A stretch of 64,000 nucleotides of DNA from Pholis gunnellus (Eukaryota > Chordata > Actinopteri > Perciformes > Pholidae). The position numbers were made by a program, and so were the translations under genes. Positions 26,010 through 38,989 of this stretch are shown here, piece by piece. Where the stretch lies: assembly GCA_910591455.2 (NCBI GenBank), contig OU342822.1, forward strand, positions 12,097,016-12,161,015, written 5' to 3'. The number at the start of each line of letters is the position of its first letter. Position 1 is the first letter of the stretch. The notes below the pieces were generated by a model. The model saw only the letters and a program-made list of their open reading frames with translations, was not told where the DNA came from and did not search any database.

Positions 26010-29000
26010 CAATATTCAAACTTTATTGGCTTTACATCGTGAACTAAAAAGGCAACACTAGAAAACAAGGCACAAAATAAAAAGCTTTGAGAGAGCGAGA
26101 AAGGAGCACAAAGTAAGCACAGAAAACATTTCAGGAGGCTTTTTGGGGCACCTGCAAGTGTCTACATGTACAGTCTTGTGTATGTCAGAGCCAGAAATAT
26201 CGTACCAACAAGACCGCTGGCCTCTAACACAAAAAGGGAAAAGATTTGTCACTACAATGAGCCACGGGGCAAAGAGGAGGGAATCAAAAAGCTTTTTACG
26301 CGTTGCTCTTGGAGCTGAACTGAGGAAAGCCTTCCATGACCAAGCAAACTTAAAATCCTACTCGACAGAAAACAAGTCATTCAGTAAAACAATTGAAAAT
26401 TACAAGTCCTCACATGACTGTTTGCGTGATGGAGGAAGTGTTGCAGTTTATTACAACGTGCTGGTGATAAGTTGACCAGGCCACAAACCGGGCGTCATCT
26501 AGTTTAAAACCACTCATTAGCAGGTTGAAGCCATTTCACCAGCATTTAAAACGCCTATAATTCTATTGTGTGATTGGTTGAAATGTAGGCACTTAAATGC
26601 TAATAAAGGGCCAACCATCATGCATCCAACGCACTCACTTTCCAAACAAAAAGCAGCCTGGTGATGGCCTGGGCAGCTTGTCACTAGCGCAAGAAGTTAA
26701 GGCCGAGCATGACGGAAACAGACATTTAAGCAGAATACGACACAGAGAACCACTTCACAGGGGTCTGAAAGTGCTGAGTCACATTATTTAATAGGTGCGT
26801 CATATTTTACAAACTACAACTATAGATGGGTATTAACTGAATAAGGCACTTTTCCTTAAGTGGTGCACTGACTGAGTTAGTTAACTTGTCGCCGAAGCTG
26901 CGGAGAGGCAACACAATGGACATCGATGGGTACCAGAGGTGTTTTTGGACTCATCACGATGTCCAACCCGGGATGCTGTGTTCTTAGGGAATGCAGCCAC
27001 CGTGTCGACAGCATAGAGCACTTACGCAGCATGCCACTCAACAGCTGTGAATAAAACTCAAAATGTTTCTCTTAAATTTGGGGCGAAGGCTCTCCACAGC
27101 TGAGGCGAAACTCTGGAGCCTTGTCGCCGTAGTTGGGTCTTTGGGCTGTAGCCTAATGCCACCAGGTGACTCGGTTAAAAAGGCGTGTTAACGGTGAGCA
27201 GCAGGAAACATGTAATCCTAAATTATGAAAAGAAAAAAAAAAAACATTTGCACACTCACACTCTGTGGCCGTACAGAACAAGGTGATTATTCATCCACTA
27301 TCTAGTAAATATTCAAGACTGAGTATTTATACAAGCAATCAGATTTTTTTTCAGGGGGGGGGGGGGCTCAACCATGAAACATTTACAAAGTTACAAAACA
27401 AAGCTTGTCAGTGCAATGCTCAATTTCCATGCCAAAACTGAGGACATTGGCTCAAAGCACACTGTTTCAAGGCATTCTTTCAACTAGCATATTGGCTAAT
27501 TAACAAGTGGTTTTAAATTGTCTAAATCCTTTAAGAGCGTATGCAATGGGAGGAAGAGTCACAACTCCCAAGCACCCAGCATGCAATTAATGAAAAGAAA
27601 GCATTTAACAAAACATCATCGACACTGACGAGCCGCTACGAGCACAACGTACTGATAAACACTCCTTCATTTAGCCTTTCCTCAAGAAGATTAAAAAAAA
27701 AACCAGGACGTGGCTATGTACAGGAGGGACAAAATGGAAAGAAATAAAAATCACACAGTTAGCAGCGAGCTAATAGGAGAATGCGACATGAGCTCATGAG
27801 CAGTTCTGCACTTCGATCACAATCCTCTCATTTACACGGCAAAGTCAGAAATCAGAGGTGCAATGCTCATTTGAACAAACAAACAGTCCAACATTTTTAC
27901 CTCAATGCACTCTCTGCAATACTCAAGTTTTTAAATTAGGCCCAATACGTTTTGCCATTTCTTTAAAGTTGCATTCCCTGATTTAAAAGCACCTAACGGC
28001 GACCCCAAAATGTCCTGCAAGCTCATCGTTCATGTTCTGAAATTGACTATAAAACGTGAATAGTGAGGTGGTAGGATATTTGGGAGCAGTGTTGGGTGCC
28101 ACAAAAAAGGGGGAGAGCACTTTAAAATACTCATTTATACAAAGTCACCAGTGAGAAGACCATAGGTTTCATGTACTGAATATATAGTCCTCTACTTTAT
28201 AGGGAAAAACTTCAATCTCCATTGATCAAGGCCCTCAGATTACATCGATTTACTCCATTCCTCAAAATACAAGGCTCTTCAGTCCAGCTGGGATACAACG
28301 GTTCTCCCCAATATCAGCACAGCGATACCGCTTCTTTCTTAAAAACTAATGATAACACCTGGGCCTCAACCAGGAAGACTCCTCCTCTTCCTCTTCTCCC
28401 TTTAAGTCATACCGGACATTAAAGGCACTTCACTGCTATCACTGTCCACATCAAGAAGGTGCATGCCATTTTCTTTATCTCCCCATTCTCTGTATTAAAC
28501 ATTATTAAAACATATTCATTGTTAATATTCTACAATCTTTCGTTTTGACCTCCCCACAGAAATTCGGGCAAAGGGCCGGCTCGTTAGCAGTCGGAGTGGG
28601 TACATTTTAAAGTTGGTGAAGAAGAAATAACAACTGGGAGATTAAAGGATGGGAAATGAACTTGATATGGGACTTATTGCATTGATCTGCTCTCCTGGCA
28701 GTTGTTTTTTGACTCTTTTTTTTCAGCACTCCTAAATGCCATGGGACACACCCAGATTAGGATGGCTATTTGTTTTAGTCTGACGTCAGATGATTGGGTG
28801 TTGCTTTTATTCCCTCGTAGATACATGATGTATGAACACACACCGGGGGGGGGGGGGACCTGAATCATCACAGCCGTCACGTTAAAGAACAAGCTGTGAA
28901 CTCAAACAGTGTTTCCAAATCAAGACACAAATAAAATAAAAAATGTGGACGCTACCAGTTTGCAGCCGTACTACTCCTAAGCATCAACAGGAAAGCTGCT

Positions 29001-29195
29001 TTGGGTACATGACTAATTCTTTAACTCTCATGTGGTGCATTGAATTGAGGAGGCCACGAGGAGAGGGGCTGTAAATAACACAAACCCCCTCAATTCACTC
29101 GGATAACTAACAGCATGATGGAGGTGGGAGTAACTATCATATTATGTAATAATTCCTGGAGAGTTCATTTATCATACGTACAGGCCTTAGTGTGC

Positions 29196-29227
<32 letters not shown>

Positions 29228-29432
29228 CTGTGTGCCTTAATACATACTACAACAGCAGGGCTAATGCAGGCCCAAACCACAAGTGGCACAAACATTGAAG
29301 ATCTAGGACACCCTGCTTGAAAACACTGTTCGAGTCCACCGTGATGAGTGCATGCCGAGTGGGGAGTCTTCTCTGCAAGGTTCTGGTTGGTGGGGATCGG
29401 TCGAGTGATGTGGATCCAAACGTGCGGCCGCT
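26010..29432 (-). other. CD164: Probable long CD164 3' UTR
   Basis: No coding exon is recognised between the CD164 stop and a minus-strand AATAAA at 26022-26027 (tttatt on the plus strand), which makes a 3.4-kb 3' UTR likely. Mammalian CD164 also has a long 3' UTR. It contains (TG)n at 29199-29227 and G-runs at 27354-27367 and 28844-28857. Whether one exon covers the whole span cannot be shown from the sequence alone. Confidence 0.5.
29199..29227. repeat. (TG)n microsatellite in the probable CD164 3' UTR
   Basis: About 14 TG units, 200 bases after the CD164 stop on the minus strand, read as CA in the transcript. Confidence 0.9.
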
Positions 29433-32400
29433 TCAAAGGGTGTGGTAGTTGCGGTCCTTGGACTTGCAGAACTTGTAGAGGAAGAAGATCACGGCCTGCA
29501 GGCCCAGGATCAGCACTATTCCACCGATGAAGCTTGCGGCGTCGAAGGTGTTCTTGTGAGGGGCGGGAGAGGGGGCGATCGGGGTGGAATTGGTGCTGGG
29601 CCCCACTGTGATGAAAGGAAAACAAAAAAAAACATGTCATTATTGTGGTTTGTGTACACGTAAATGTTCTTGCTCCATCACAATGTCAGGATTTCTTTCC
29701 ACGTACTTGAAGTAGGGGATGGAGCCGTAGGGGAGGAGAAGTTCCCACTGTGAGTCGGGAGGACGGTGGTGGAATTCATGGTCGTATTGCCTGTAGTGGG
29801 GCACAGTGAGAACGCATCCTTTTACCTCCACACCGTTTCACTTTTAAAGACGTTTGAAGTTGTAATCCTTAAGATTTCCGCCCTGGTAGTTACTCATGGC
29901 ATTAGTAAGCACCCTTTAATACTTATACCTCCGATTCCCTCATGATTTATTTTTTAAATAAACCACATAGTATTTATTTCTTTTACTTTCTCTAGCTGTA
30001 CTATTGCTGTCTTTGTGCTGCTGCAACAACAGCATTTCAATAAAGATTTAACTTATCTTGAAGATATGTCAATAAACACTATTAACAAGACCACTTCAAA
30101 CCGTACATGCTGGACACCACGGACTAAAGCAGGTTGCAGCAGAGGGCATTAAGGACTGGTTACCTGTTGTGGGCTCAGGGCTGCTGGCGTTGGTGAAGGT
30201 GACAACACTGACAGGGAAGGCTGTAACGGGAGGGGGGGTAGGCGTAGAGACATGAATCGGGACTGTTGGGGTTTCTACAGCAGGACAGGGAACCGACACA
30301 GAGGAGACAGGGTGAAAGGAGGAAAGCAAGAGACACCACACAAACGACAATGGCCAGAAAGAACACAACGTGCCCTCATCATTTCTCCTGTGAAAGGTAA
30401 AATTAGTATTTTGGGAAACAAACAAAAGCCGAGAGAGACGGAGCCAAAGTGCAGAGACTGACCATTATCCGACACCTCAGTTCAAACGTAGCTAAACCCA
30501 AACAGAATCTGCAGATTTTAATAATGCGTTCCTTTGTGTACAAATATGGAGTCTGACGATTCTCTTCGGGCCTAAAAGAACATGTTAATACAAAATGTTA
30601 ATTTCCCCCATCAGAAAAAAACACTATGCTGTTTGACTTACCTGAGCAGCTGGCTGGGGTGCAGGTCTCATTAGCTGGCAGGAGAGTCGTGTTGTAACAG
30701 CCAACAGTTACTGTGAGAGACAAAAGTAACGCGGATTAAAAGCCCGATTCGTGCTCGAGACGTGTTCGGTTTCCCCAAGCGAACAGAGTCGACTTCAGTG
30801 TCTTGTGTTGGCAAGAGCAACACCACTCTCAAGCCTGAGCAGCTATTTTGAGCTGACGACTGGACAATAAGCTCATATTGCTGGCAATATCTGGCAATAT
30901 GAGCTCATGGCTCATTTTATTTATGTCATGTAAAATACATTTTTATTGTTTATCCGCAAAGTAAATAGTGACAAAAATGTCAAATAAATGCGTTTCCTTT
31001 TGAAATATATATAGCGAGTACAGGGAGTAGAAGAATAAAGTACCAGAAATGTGTCAAATACAAGCACCTTGTAATTGTATTTGCGTACAGAACTTCAGTA
31101 AATGTACTTAGTTTGATTCTACCACAGTTTTATTTGTTTTCTGAATGTTCAGTTCTCTTGACTCATAGCTTGATCATCGAGGCGTAGTCTCTCTTATTGT
31201 AAAATCGGATTATTAATTAACCATGACAGAAAGGGACTTTGCTCCGCCATGAAGTTCTGCCTGTGCCAAATACTCGATACAAGAACTCCAGATACAGACG
31301 TAGCGGCGGTTTTGTTGTTTATCCATTAACCTTAAAACAGGATTTGACTAAATGACAGACAGGATTAACCACAGAAAAATTCAATTCTATCGGTTAAAAC
31401 AACACAGAAACGTCTATGAATGTGTTTGTTTCCTTTAATGGTTCAACTCTGTCACAGTGAGGAAAGCATGAGTCACGACAGACAGCACCTTGTGACTATA
31501 GATGCGTTTCACACCCGGTTATATCACTGCACTGCTCTTGTTATATAGCCAAACACGTCAGAAACTAAATCAAAAATGCCAAAAATAAATAAATAGAATA
31601 TCTTTCAGATTTTAATAACTATAGTGACAAGAGAGGCCATTAAAGTCCCTTTACCTTGTGTTGATAAAACAATAGCTCTTGAATTTGTTTATTATACGAG
31701 CATATGGGAGCATTATCATCCCGGCTTACAGGAACATCATAAAGGGAACTGTGTCTACTCAACGTAAGGGCACCTGGTGCTGTAAAACAAGTAACGACTC
31801 ACACCAGATGGCCGCCCATAAATTACAGATACGGCAATTTTAACAGTAACGGCCGCAGCCATTGTTGAAAGCATCTTTTGGCTTTCTCCAAACGGGGTCA
31901 AAGATGACTCACCAGCCCGTGTTACCTTCTCCACAGCTCACAGCGCTACATTTCGTAGCAGGTCGTGCGTCGTTATGCACTGGGCTCGAAGACAAGCAAC
32001 TACCCAACGGCCGTGCTGACGTAATTATTAGTTAGTGGAGCCCATGATGTGAAGTTTCTGTGTCGCTTGGCTGTTGGTTCGATTATATTGTGGTTTTGTG
32101 GTATTCGGTAGCTAATCCGTCCACCATTGTTTCTCTTTGCCAAAGCAGCTTCTCCCCGTTTTACGAACTGCTACCTCACATTATTTAGCAGTTCTGCTAC
32201 GACTGAAATAAGCTGCTTGATTTATCTTAAACTCAGAAAGTGAAACTTTTTAAAAGCTGGAAACGTAATGGCATCAAAGATCAAGTCAATACGAAAGTAT
32301 TTGCTGCATTATTTTACACACACACTCTGTGTGATCCGACACTGCGATCGATGTATGTTGAAGCATGTTGGAGGAGGGTTTTGTTTTTCACTCCCTGGTA

Positions 32401-33765
32401 GGTCACTACTCAGAGGGCTGTTATCTCGCAGGCAGCTGTGAACGGTAGGACTGACTCTCACCCTTTTCCAAGATGGTGACATCATGATCATCATACACAG
32501 CTTGCTGAAGCTAAAAAGGTGTGAGTGAAAGCCTCCACACAGAACAGCGTCTTGGTTTAAGAGCACTCACAGACTACAGCCTGTACTTAAGAGGCGCTAC
32601 GGGACTTGCGTGTACACGCGTAAAGTTTTTGAGTGTTCAAACACCGGGCAGCTGGGAAATGTGCCTCTGACGCCAAAGGCTTGTTTACACAAATTCCCTA
32701 AACCCGAAGACGAATGTGATAATGACACTGCGGCAGCAGTGTGGTTGTGCCGCGCTTCGGGAAAGCCATCTCGACTGGCCAGAGCTGACCTTTCATATAA
32801 AATAGGCGATCCGTTCTTGGGTTTGTGAAAAGGCTTCAGCTCTCGGCTTACTTTGTTGAGCGGTCAGTGTTGTTCAACACTGTTGAGCCTGCTGTGTCCC
32901 GTGTAGCAGGCTGGTGAGAGACAGCACTGAGGAAAGTCTTTGGGTAGAAAAGACACGTTTAAAAACCAGCCAAACCTCCCTGAAACTTTTAACAAAGCCT
33001 CCTTATCTTGTTTACAATAACATCACATGATCATGGTAAAAAACATAGCTGCTGATCAAATCTTACTCGTACAATAAAAACACAGACTATGTTGATCAAA
33101 ACTTGTGAAAATGACGACAAATGCAATACGAGAACAGATCTCAACATATTTGGGTTGTTTTTTTGTGTTTACGGGTGCTGTGTTTTCCTCACTTGCATTA
33201 AATGTAATTGTAAACCTCTATATGAAATAAAACAGGCTTGTCCTGTCTCCCTCGGCTCTGAGAGGACGGGCATAATTACCGTCTCACCTGTCCTGTTCAA
33301 CAACTTAACGAATTGTTGCGTAATAGGGGGGACATTCAGAGACAAAGCAGAAGGAGGGCGTGGGATCAACAGATCTCTATACGCCCTTTGAAGAGAATCA
33401 CAGCTCCTCTTTGGTTAGGAGTGTCAAACTCCCATGAGAGGTAAAATACTTGTGCTACTTACGTTACCTGTGGTTGGAGCAAAGCTTAATGAATGTGTAT
33501 CTGCTAGACCACCAACTAGTAATACAGTTCGGATTATTAGTTATATTTTGTACGATGAGATCACAGAACACTTTCCCCCCGAGCTGCACCCGAGGCACAC
33601 ATTACGAGAACAACAAGTCACGTGAAGCTAATCGTTGGTGCTTTCTGCACACTCCTTCCTTTGACTCTCTTTTCTTCTGCTCCCCAGCGTGAGGATATTG
33701 CAGGCTTCCTGTCACACATCCACTAGGTTCCTCTCCTGTTTATCTTTTACACAATCACGTGAGAC

Positions 33766-33802
<37 letters not shown>

Positions 33803-35411
33803 TGACTACACACACACACACACACTGAACTCAGGCCAACTTTGGAGTGCTGCCTTCTAGGGCAATATGGTGAACTTTTTTTGTTCACCTACAAGGTTTA
33901 GGTTTTGATCAGAAGTCTACCGTAGCAGTTACCTCACAAAACACTGAATAATCACAAGGGTTTATCACACACTCTTATTCACATGAATGAAAAAGTGACA
34001 AATCTACAATTCTTTAAGATACATGATGTCACCTGATCTCTGCTTTCCTCATACAAGCTGTAACCTCATTTCCTGACACTGATAACAAGATGAAAGCAAA
34101 CAGCTCCTCTCCTACTAAAACAACAAACCATACAGGGAGCATGCAGCGAATGGAAAGCCGTTGGTTGACTCAGGAAACTTCTTTATAATCACAACCAGCG
34201 CACTCCCAAATTGGGTTGAAAATTACCACTGCGGCATATTTCTCCACATCCTCCGCTCTACCGTGCAGAAGTCAGAGAGATTTCTCACACTCGCAGCACT
34301 CGTGTGTAGACAGACATTCCCATTAACATAATGAAATCACAGGACGGCTACACAGAGATGTAGGCAAAGGGCAGCGAAACCAAAAATCAGGACAAGAGCA
34401 CAGCGTTAATGCCGAAAAGACATACAGCTCTGCCTCTCCTGCCCTCTACAATTACATTATTGTGGGAAGAAATAGTGAGTGTAAGCAACAACCTCGACCC
34501 CTCACCCTACAGAGCTGTGTGCCAGCAGCTTACTCCCAAACCAACTTGCCCGTTGGTGTTGCCAGACCATTACGAGACAGTTCGGGCTTTCGGGAAATAG
34601 AGATGACATCATCTAAAAGTCGAGCATCGACTGCCGTGCATTCTCTCCATACCCGAGGAATCATGTGTCCAATCAGTCCAGCTGTCTGGGCACACAAAGA
34701 CCAACCTGTGCCACTCCCTCCCACGACCTGCCACACAGTCATGACAGATACTCACATGTGCAGTTAGACCACTGGCAGCCAGCAGTGGTTCCACAGTCCT
34801 CACACAACTTAGAGGGACATTCATCTGCAAAGAAGACATTTATTAATTTAGTAGTGGTATTTATACAGTAACTTCCTCCAGCATGTGGTAGAAAATGAAA
34901 CTGTAACAGTAGCTCTCCAGGTGTTGCTGCTAAATAAGGGATCTAACCGACAATAACTCAAATAATTTAGCACAAACAAACAGCAAAATATTACAATGTT
35001 GTGAATTTTAAAATGTGACACAGGAGGCAAATGAAAGAGGTTACATAACAAGCTGATCTGGATCTGACAATGAGAGTTACACCAGTCTGTCCTGTGTCGT
35101 TTATAGTATTCTAATAATAATAATAATATTAACCTACAGTCCACGTGACACCATGTCAACTGAATCTAAACCCACACTGGCTAAAGCGTGAGCTAATCCT
35201 GGCAATTTGAGCGTGGAAATAAAAACTGTAATGACCAAAAATGGAGGCATATACTCCAGACAGATTCTGGATCAGTTGACTGGTGGACGTCTTGGTTGTA
35301 GCTATAGCCGCTAGCTCAGCAGCGAGAGGTCGCAAACTTACCTGAGTCTGTTGCGGCTGGCGCGCCTATCAGAGCCAGAACCACAGTGAAAAACACCACC
35401 TTCAAGTACAT
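29433..35411 (-). CDS. CD164: CD164 / endolyn sialomucin, complete
   Basis: Six coding exons in minus-strand order: 35342-35411, 34756-34824, 30642-30710, 30164-30274, 29707-29790, 29433-29605. They join in frame to 191 residues (human 197). Endolyn is a heavily glycosylated type I membrane protein of endosomes, lysosomes and the cell surface, involved in adhesion and haematopoietic/myogenic cell behaviour. A signal peptide (MYLKVVFFTVVLALIGAPAA) is followed by a cysteine-rich section (for example DECPSKLCEDCGTTAGCQW). Next come Ser/Thr/Pro mucin-like exons with NTT/NST sequons, then NTFDAASFIGGIVLILG leading into a transmembrane helix at about residues 158-178, and the cytosolic tail CKSKDRNYHTL. 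The membrane segment and tail are nearly identical to human, and YHTL is a YXXphi lysosomal sorting signal. Every internal junction is phase 1, so mucin exons can be skipped without a frameshift, fitting the known CD164 splice variants. PPIL6 upstream matches mammalian order. Confidence 0.95.
30711..34755 (-). other. CD164 intron 2, no exon recognised
   Basis: A 4-kb intron between the second and third coding exons. Nothing gene-like was seen. It contains the TG/CA inverted pair at 33768-33825, and otherwise ordinary AT-rich sequence with short unsupported open frames. Confidence 0.6.
33768..33825. repeat. (GT)17 - 6-base loop - (AC)9 inverted repeat
   Basis: GT array 33768-33801, spacer ctgact, AC array 33808-33825. 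The two arms are complementary and could form an 18-bp hairpin. Confidence 0.9.
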
Positions 35412-35720
35412 GACTGCGGGCAACTTATTGCTCTTTGTGTTCCCGACGGAGGCAACTGTAATCTGAGGAGAAACGTCGAGGGTGAGACTTCGGAGATTTC
35501 ACAGCTTCCTCCTCGTCTTTGCGTTTCTGGTCACTGCTGCTGCTGTTGTTGCTGCTCGCGCTAGCTCGCTACTTCCTACTTGACAGGTCATGTGGCACTT
35601 TTTTTTTTTTTTTTTACTGGGAGGAGGGAGAGAAAAACCAAAGTGCACGTGAACTGCCACCACGTCAAGGAGTAGAAGGGAAAAGGCGCTTATTGTTCGT
35701 TTAACATTAACCAAACGTCT
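35412..35720 (-). promoter_or_regulatory. Probable CD164 promoter / 5' UTR
   Basis: Upstream of the CD164 start on the minus strand there is an ETS-like GGAAGT (acttcc near 35571 on plus), an E-box CATGTG near 35590 and a CACGTG at 35646-35651. CACGTG/CATGTG boxes are the core of TFEB/MITF (CLEAR-type) sites used by many lysosomal genes, which would suit endolyn. This is motif inference only. A poly-T run lies at about 35600-35617. Confidence 0.4.
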
Positions 35721-36482
35721 GGGCGTCACTTCTATGTTTAGCTGAGGGAGACGTGACTCAAGAAATACCTGATGAAAAAAAGTACACCTGTGACGCAAAA
35801 CACTGAATATTAATACACTAAAAATAACCTCTCGCATCCCTGGCCTGATTGGCACAGATTGGCCCCCCTGACACTCACTTCCCGTCCACTCTAAGTGGAT
35901 TTTTAGGGGATACAACATGCACAGTATCAATTTAAATGATGTCAGGAGCCTCTTATCTCAGCCTGCCTCTGGACTGAATCTGTTCATATAGAATAAATTA
36001 AGTTAAACAAACACACAGTCTGATGAACAGGATATCTCTATCTGACTTCTAAAACAGATACAGGTTAATGTACCATTCATTGATATCATTCTGAGCCTTA
36101 CTCATAGGTCATCATTATATTTTGGACAGCTAAAATTCAATTTAATGATGAAGTTTCACCTGCTTGCTCCACGTCTGCGCCGTTCTCTTAAGTTGATATT
36201 CAAATATACTTCTTGGCAAAGACAAAGAGAAATGTTTTCAGTTGATCCCACCTCATTTACTGAATTGGGTTTGCATTTTAGTACCTGCAGGTTTTACTCT
36301 GGGTTTTAAACATTATGAAATATATGTTGTTCGTACTACCTGTAAGTATTCAGTGAGTAAATGTTACTCTCAAAAACACAAAGAAACCAGTATAAAATCA
36401 TATAAATATACACATACACAGAGTAATTGACGTGGATGTCATGATAAAATGCTATTTGACGACATAAAGACACAAAATGGAC

Positions 36483-36566
36483 TTTATTCATGCACAGTAT
36501 AAACAAAATGCCAAATTACAAGTACATACAAAAGAGAAGCAAATGTCAGTCGTATGTATCTTTATT
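36483..36566 (-). promoter_or_regulatory. PPIL6 polyadenylation signals
   Basis: Two minus-strand AATAAA hexamers (plus-strand tttatt at 36561-36566 and 36483-36488) lie 45 and 123 bases after the PPIL6 stop. Confidence 0.5.
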
Positions 36567-36610
36567 TGATAACAAGAAAAAAATAGAAAAAAAACATTTA
36601 AACACTCAAC

Positions 36611-38544
36611 TTAAAACTTAAAAACTCCACAATCTGTAACTTTACAATCATACTTGGGTCTTTCATTGCAGGTCAGAGCTCCTTCTAGTCTCCTGAGGAC
36701 ATCGACACCCTCAACCACATGACTAGAATAGAAAATAAAGACACTAGGCTTGAGCAGAACTGTATAAGAGATCTGAAATATTGCAGCTTTCTGAAATTAA
36801 ATAGGTGTGATACAAACCCGAAAGCAACATAGGTCCTTTCCATCCAGGGTGTTGGCTGCAGGGTGATGTAAAACTGGGATCCATTAGTATGGGGTCCCTT
36901 ATTGGCCATTCCTAGAGTGCCCCGTCTAGTGTGGGACACGGCAAAGCTCTCATCTAAAAGGAGAAAGGACACATTTACAATAAAATCCACTAATGTACAC
37001 ACATGCACAGTGGGTTCTCGTGGCAATTCTGTTGATGTCTTGGAACGTTTATATGTTCTTTACCTTCAAATGTTGGTCCATAGATTGACTCCCCTCCATC
37101 ACCTTTCCTTTCTGGAGAAATATCTGCAAAATTGAAAGATATATGTATTGTGCAACTAGACCACAGTGATACAAATTCACTTCCTCAATCTCACAATATT
37201 TTTGCTGACGACTTTATTTTCTGTCACAATCATAACATGGGTTGGGCTGTAATGAGTAACGTGGATGGGAAGTTGGAGGAAGTCACTGCTTATCTCACTT
37301 TCTGGAAACAGAGTCAGATTAGTAGTATCTAGTTTAATGTGGACCATACCTCCACCTTGCACCCAGCCGTTAGGCACCACACGGTGAAACACGGAGCCCT
37401 TGTAGCAAAGTGGGAGGCCGCTCTGTGACAGACCTCGCTCTCCGGTGCACAGAGCCTCGAAGTTCTTTGATGTCTTTGGACAAACATCTGAGAACAGCTG
37501 AGGAGAGGGAGGACAATGTGCCTTATTAACATGCTGCTATGCTGTAATGGTAATCCGTTTAATCAGATAATGCAGGTGGTAAGCAATGATAAACTACATG
37601 AATTTGTCCCTCACCTCAAACAATAACTTCCCCACTGCCTCTCCTGCTATTTCAATGTCCATGAAGACAAACTGATGCTGTAACGGAATGACAGAGATGT
37701 GTATTCCTTTCATTTTAATGTGTCACGGTTGAACAAATATAAAGAAAAGGTCATTTTTAACCTAAACTTGTAATGTTTGTGTCAGTGGTGTGGACTTGCC
37801 CCATTGTCCCGGAGGTGTTTGGTGTAGTAGTCTTCAGTGAGAGCCAAATAGAAAGCCTGTGGCCGAGTGAAAGAGAAACTCCACTCATTCTGGGCCCAGG
37901 AGGCGAGGTCCTTCTCATTACCGAGGAGAAGGCCGTTCACAAAGCACATCAGGCTGCTGGAGTACTGCCACGCTTCACCACGCAGCTCCTTGAGTCACAA
38001 GGGTTTGAACAACAGATGTGTTGTGATTCAGCAGAATAACCGTAACGTCAAACTACAGCAGTACTGTGCTGTGTCTGTAGCTGTATAGTAGAGCATCACA
38101 ACCCTCAGCAAGCAGCTGAAGCTTACACAATCTAAAATACATATAATACTGCTATGGAGTATTTGCTTTCCATTTTTTCGCAGTATATCTTTTCTCTGCT
38201 TTAATGACTTTAAGAGTTATTCCATTCAATTTGCAGCCCAAAAACTATTTGCTTGAGGGTTGTATTTGAAAGGAATATAAAGAGATGACTTACCCTTTTC
38301 TTTTGAAACAGATATGTGTGCCAGTCAAATTCCAGTAGTGGTTGAATTTTTGGATCGAGGAACGTCTCGGGAAACTTCTGTTTTAGTCCCTATTGTGCAT
38401 AAAAGATAGAAGTGTTGATAACGCTCAGGGGAAATTATGCCAAATAACAAGAGATGGACGCTTTACCTCGGCAATACTTCTGGCAACATGGAAATTGCAA
38501 TCTTTAATTAAGCCGACCACTTCTAGGAGTATTTCTGAGTCCAT
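36611..38544 (-). CDS. PPIL6: Peptidyl-prolyl isomerase-like 6 (cyclophilin family), complete
   Basis: Eight exons in minus-strand order: 38467-38544, 38294-38389, 37800-37988, 37615-37677, 37350-37497, 37064-37123, 36818-36953, 36611-36722. They join in frame to 293 residues (human 311). The start has a textbook context (CCACCATGG). Residues 1-121 form the PPIL6-specific N-terminal region (EVVGLIKDCNFHVA; EAWQYSSSLMCFVNG). From about residue 122 (HQFVFMDIEIAGEAVGKLLF) to the end is a cyclophilin-type domain with SDVCPKTSKNFEALCTG, VFHRVVPNGWVQGG and GMANKGPHTNGSQFYITLQ. The catalytic Arg (FHR), Gln (VQGG) and Trp (PTPWMER) are kept. The CypA Phe-Met pair (PGFMCQGG) is replaced by Gly-Trp, and the CypA His126 position is Tyr, so isomerase activity may be weak or absent. 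Intron 3 appears to use a GC donor. Biological role is poorly known. Neighbour order CD164-PPIL6 is as in mammals. Confidence 0.93.
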
Positions 38545-38989
38545 GGTGGAAAATAAAAACAGTCAAAAAAGTCTGTAAACAAGAGCCTGTCTCCATAACA
38601 ACACGCATTCAGAGGCGCTTTAATATGACGCGCGTGTTAAAATGTCCGGCTTCGACCGACTTCGCGAGACTGTTCCCTTTCTTTCCACCTTGTAGTTGAA
38701 ATAATTAAGTGAATCGAAATTATACAATCACATAAAGCCTCACAATGACCTATATTCAATTTAAACATCGAGTTGACTTTCTTTTTCCGCGTCCTGACAG
38801 TTAATACAGCAACAAGGCAGCGTAGTGCACAGATGTGTTCAACGAATTGGAACCCGGCCCAACGGCCGCCACTGTTTGAAAACTTGTCGTCGTCCTGTGT
38901 TGGTTTTTTGTGTTGTTCAGCGTTCACGTTTTCTACACACTCCACTGAATCAAATCAATTAAAAAAGCCGTTTTTTGGGGGGGTTAGAT
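38545..38989. promoter_or_regulatory. Bidirectional PPIL6/GEN1 promoter interval
   Basis: Only 445 bases separate the start codons of PPIL6 (minus) and GEN1 (plus), so both promoters and 5' UTRs must share this segment. It contains CpG-bearing words (gacgcgcgtg near 38628, gaccgacttcgcgaga near 38655, cggcccaacggccgcc near 38852) and no clear TATA box. Confidence 0.6.

Noticed and set aside
29137..29640. 167-codon minus-strand frame over the last CD164 exon
   Set aside because: It reads the exon in the wrong frame. The correct frame gives the transmembrane segment and YHTL tail of CD164.
30096..30425. Single open frame taken as a whole protein
   Set aside because: Only 30164-30274 of it is exon (the mucin-like part of CD164). 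The rest runs into introns on both sides.
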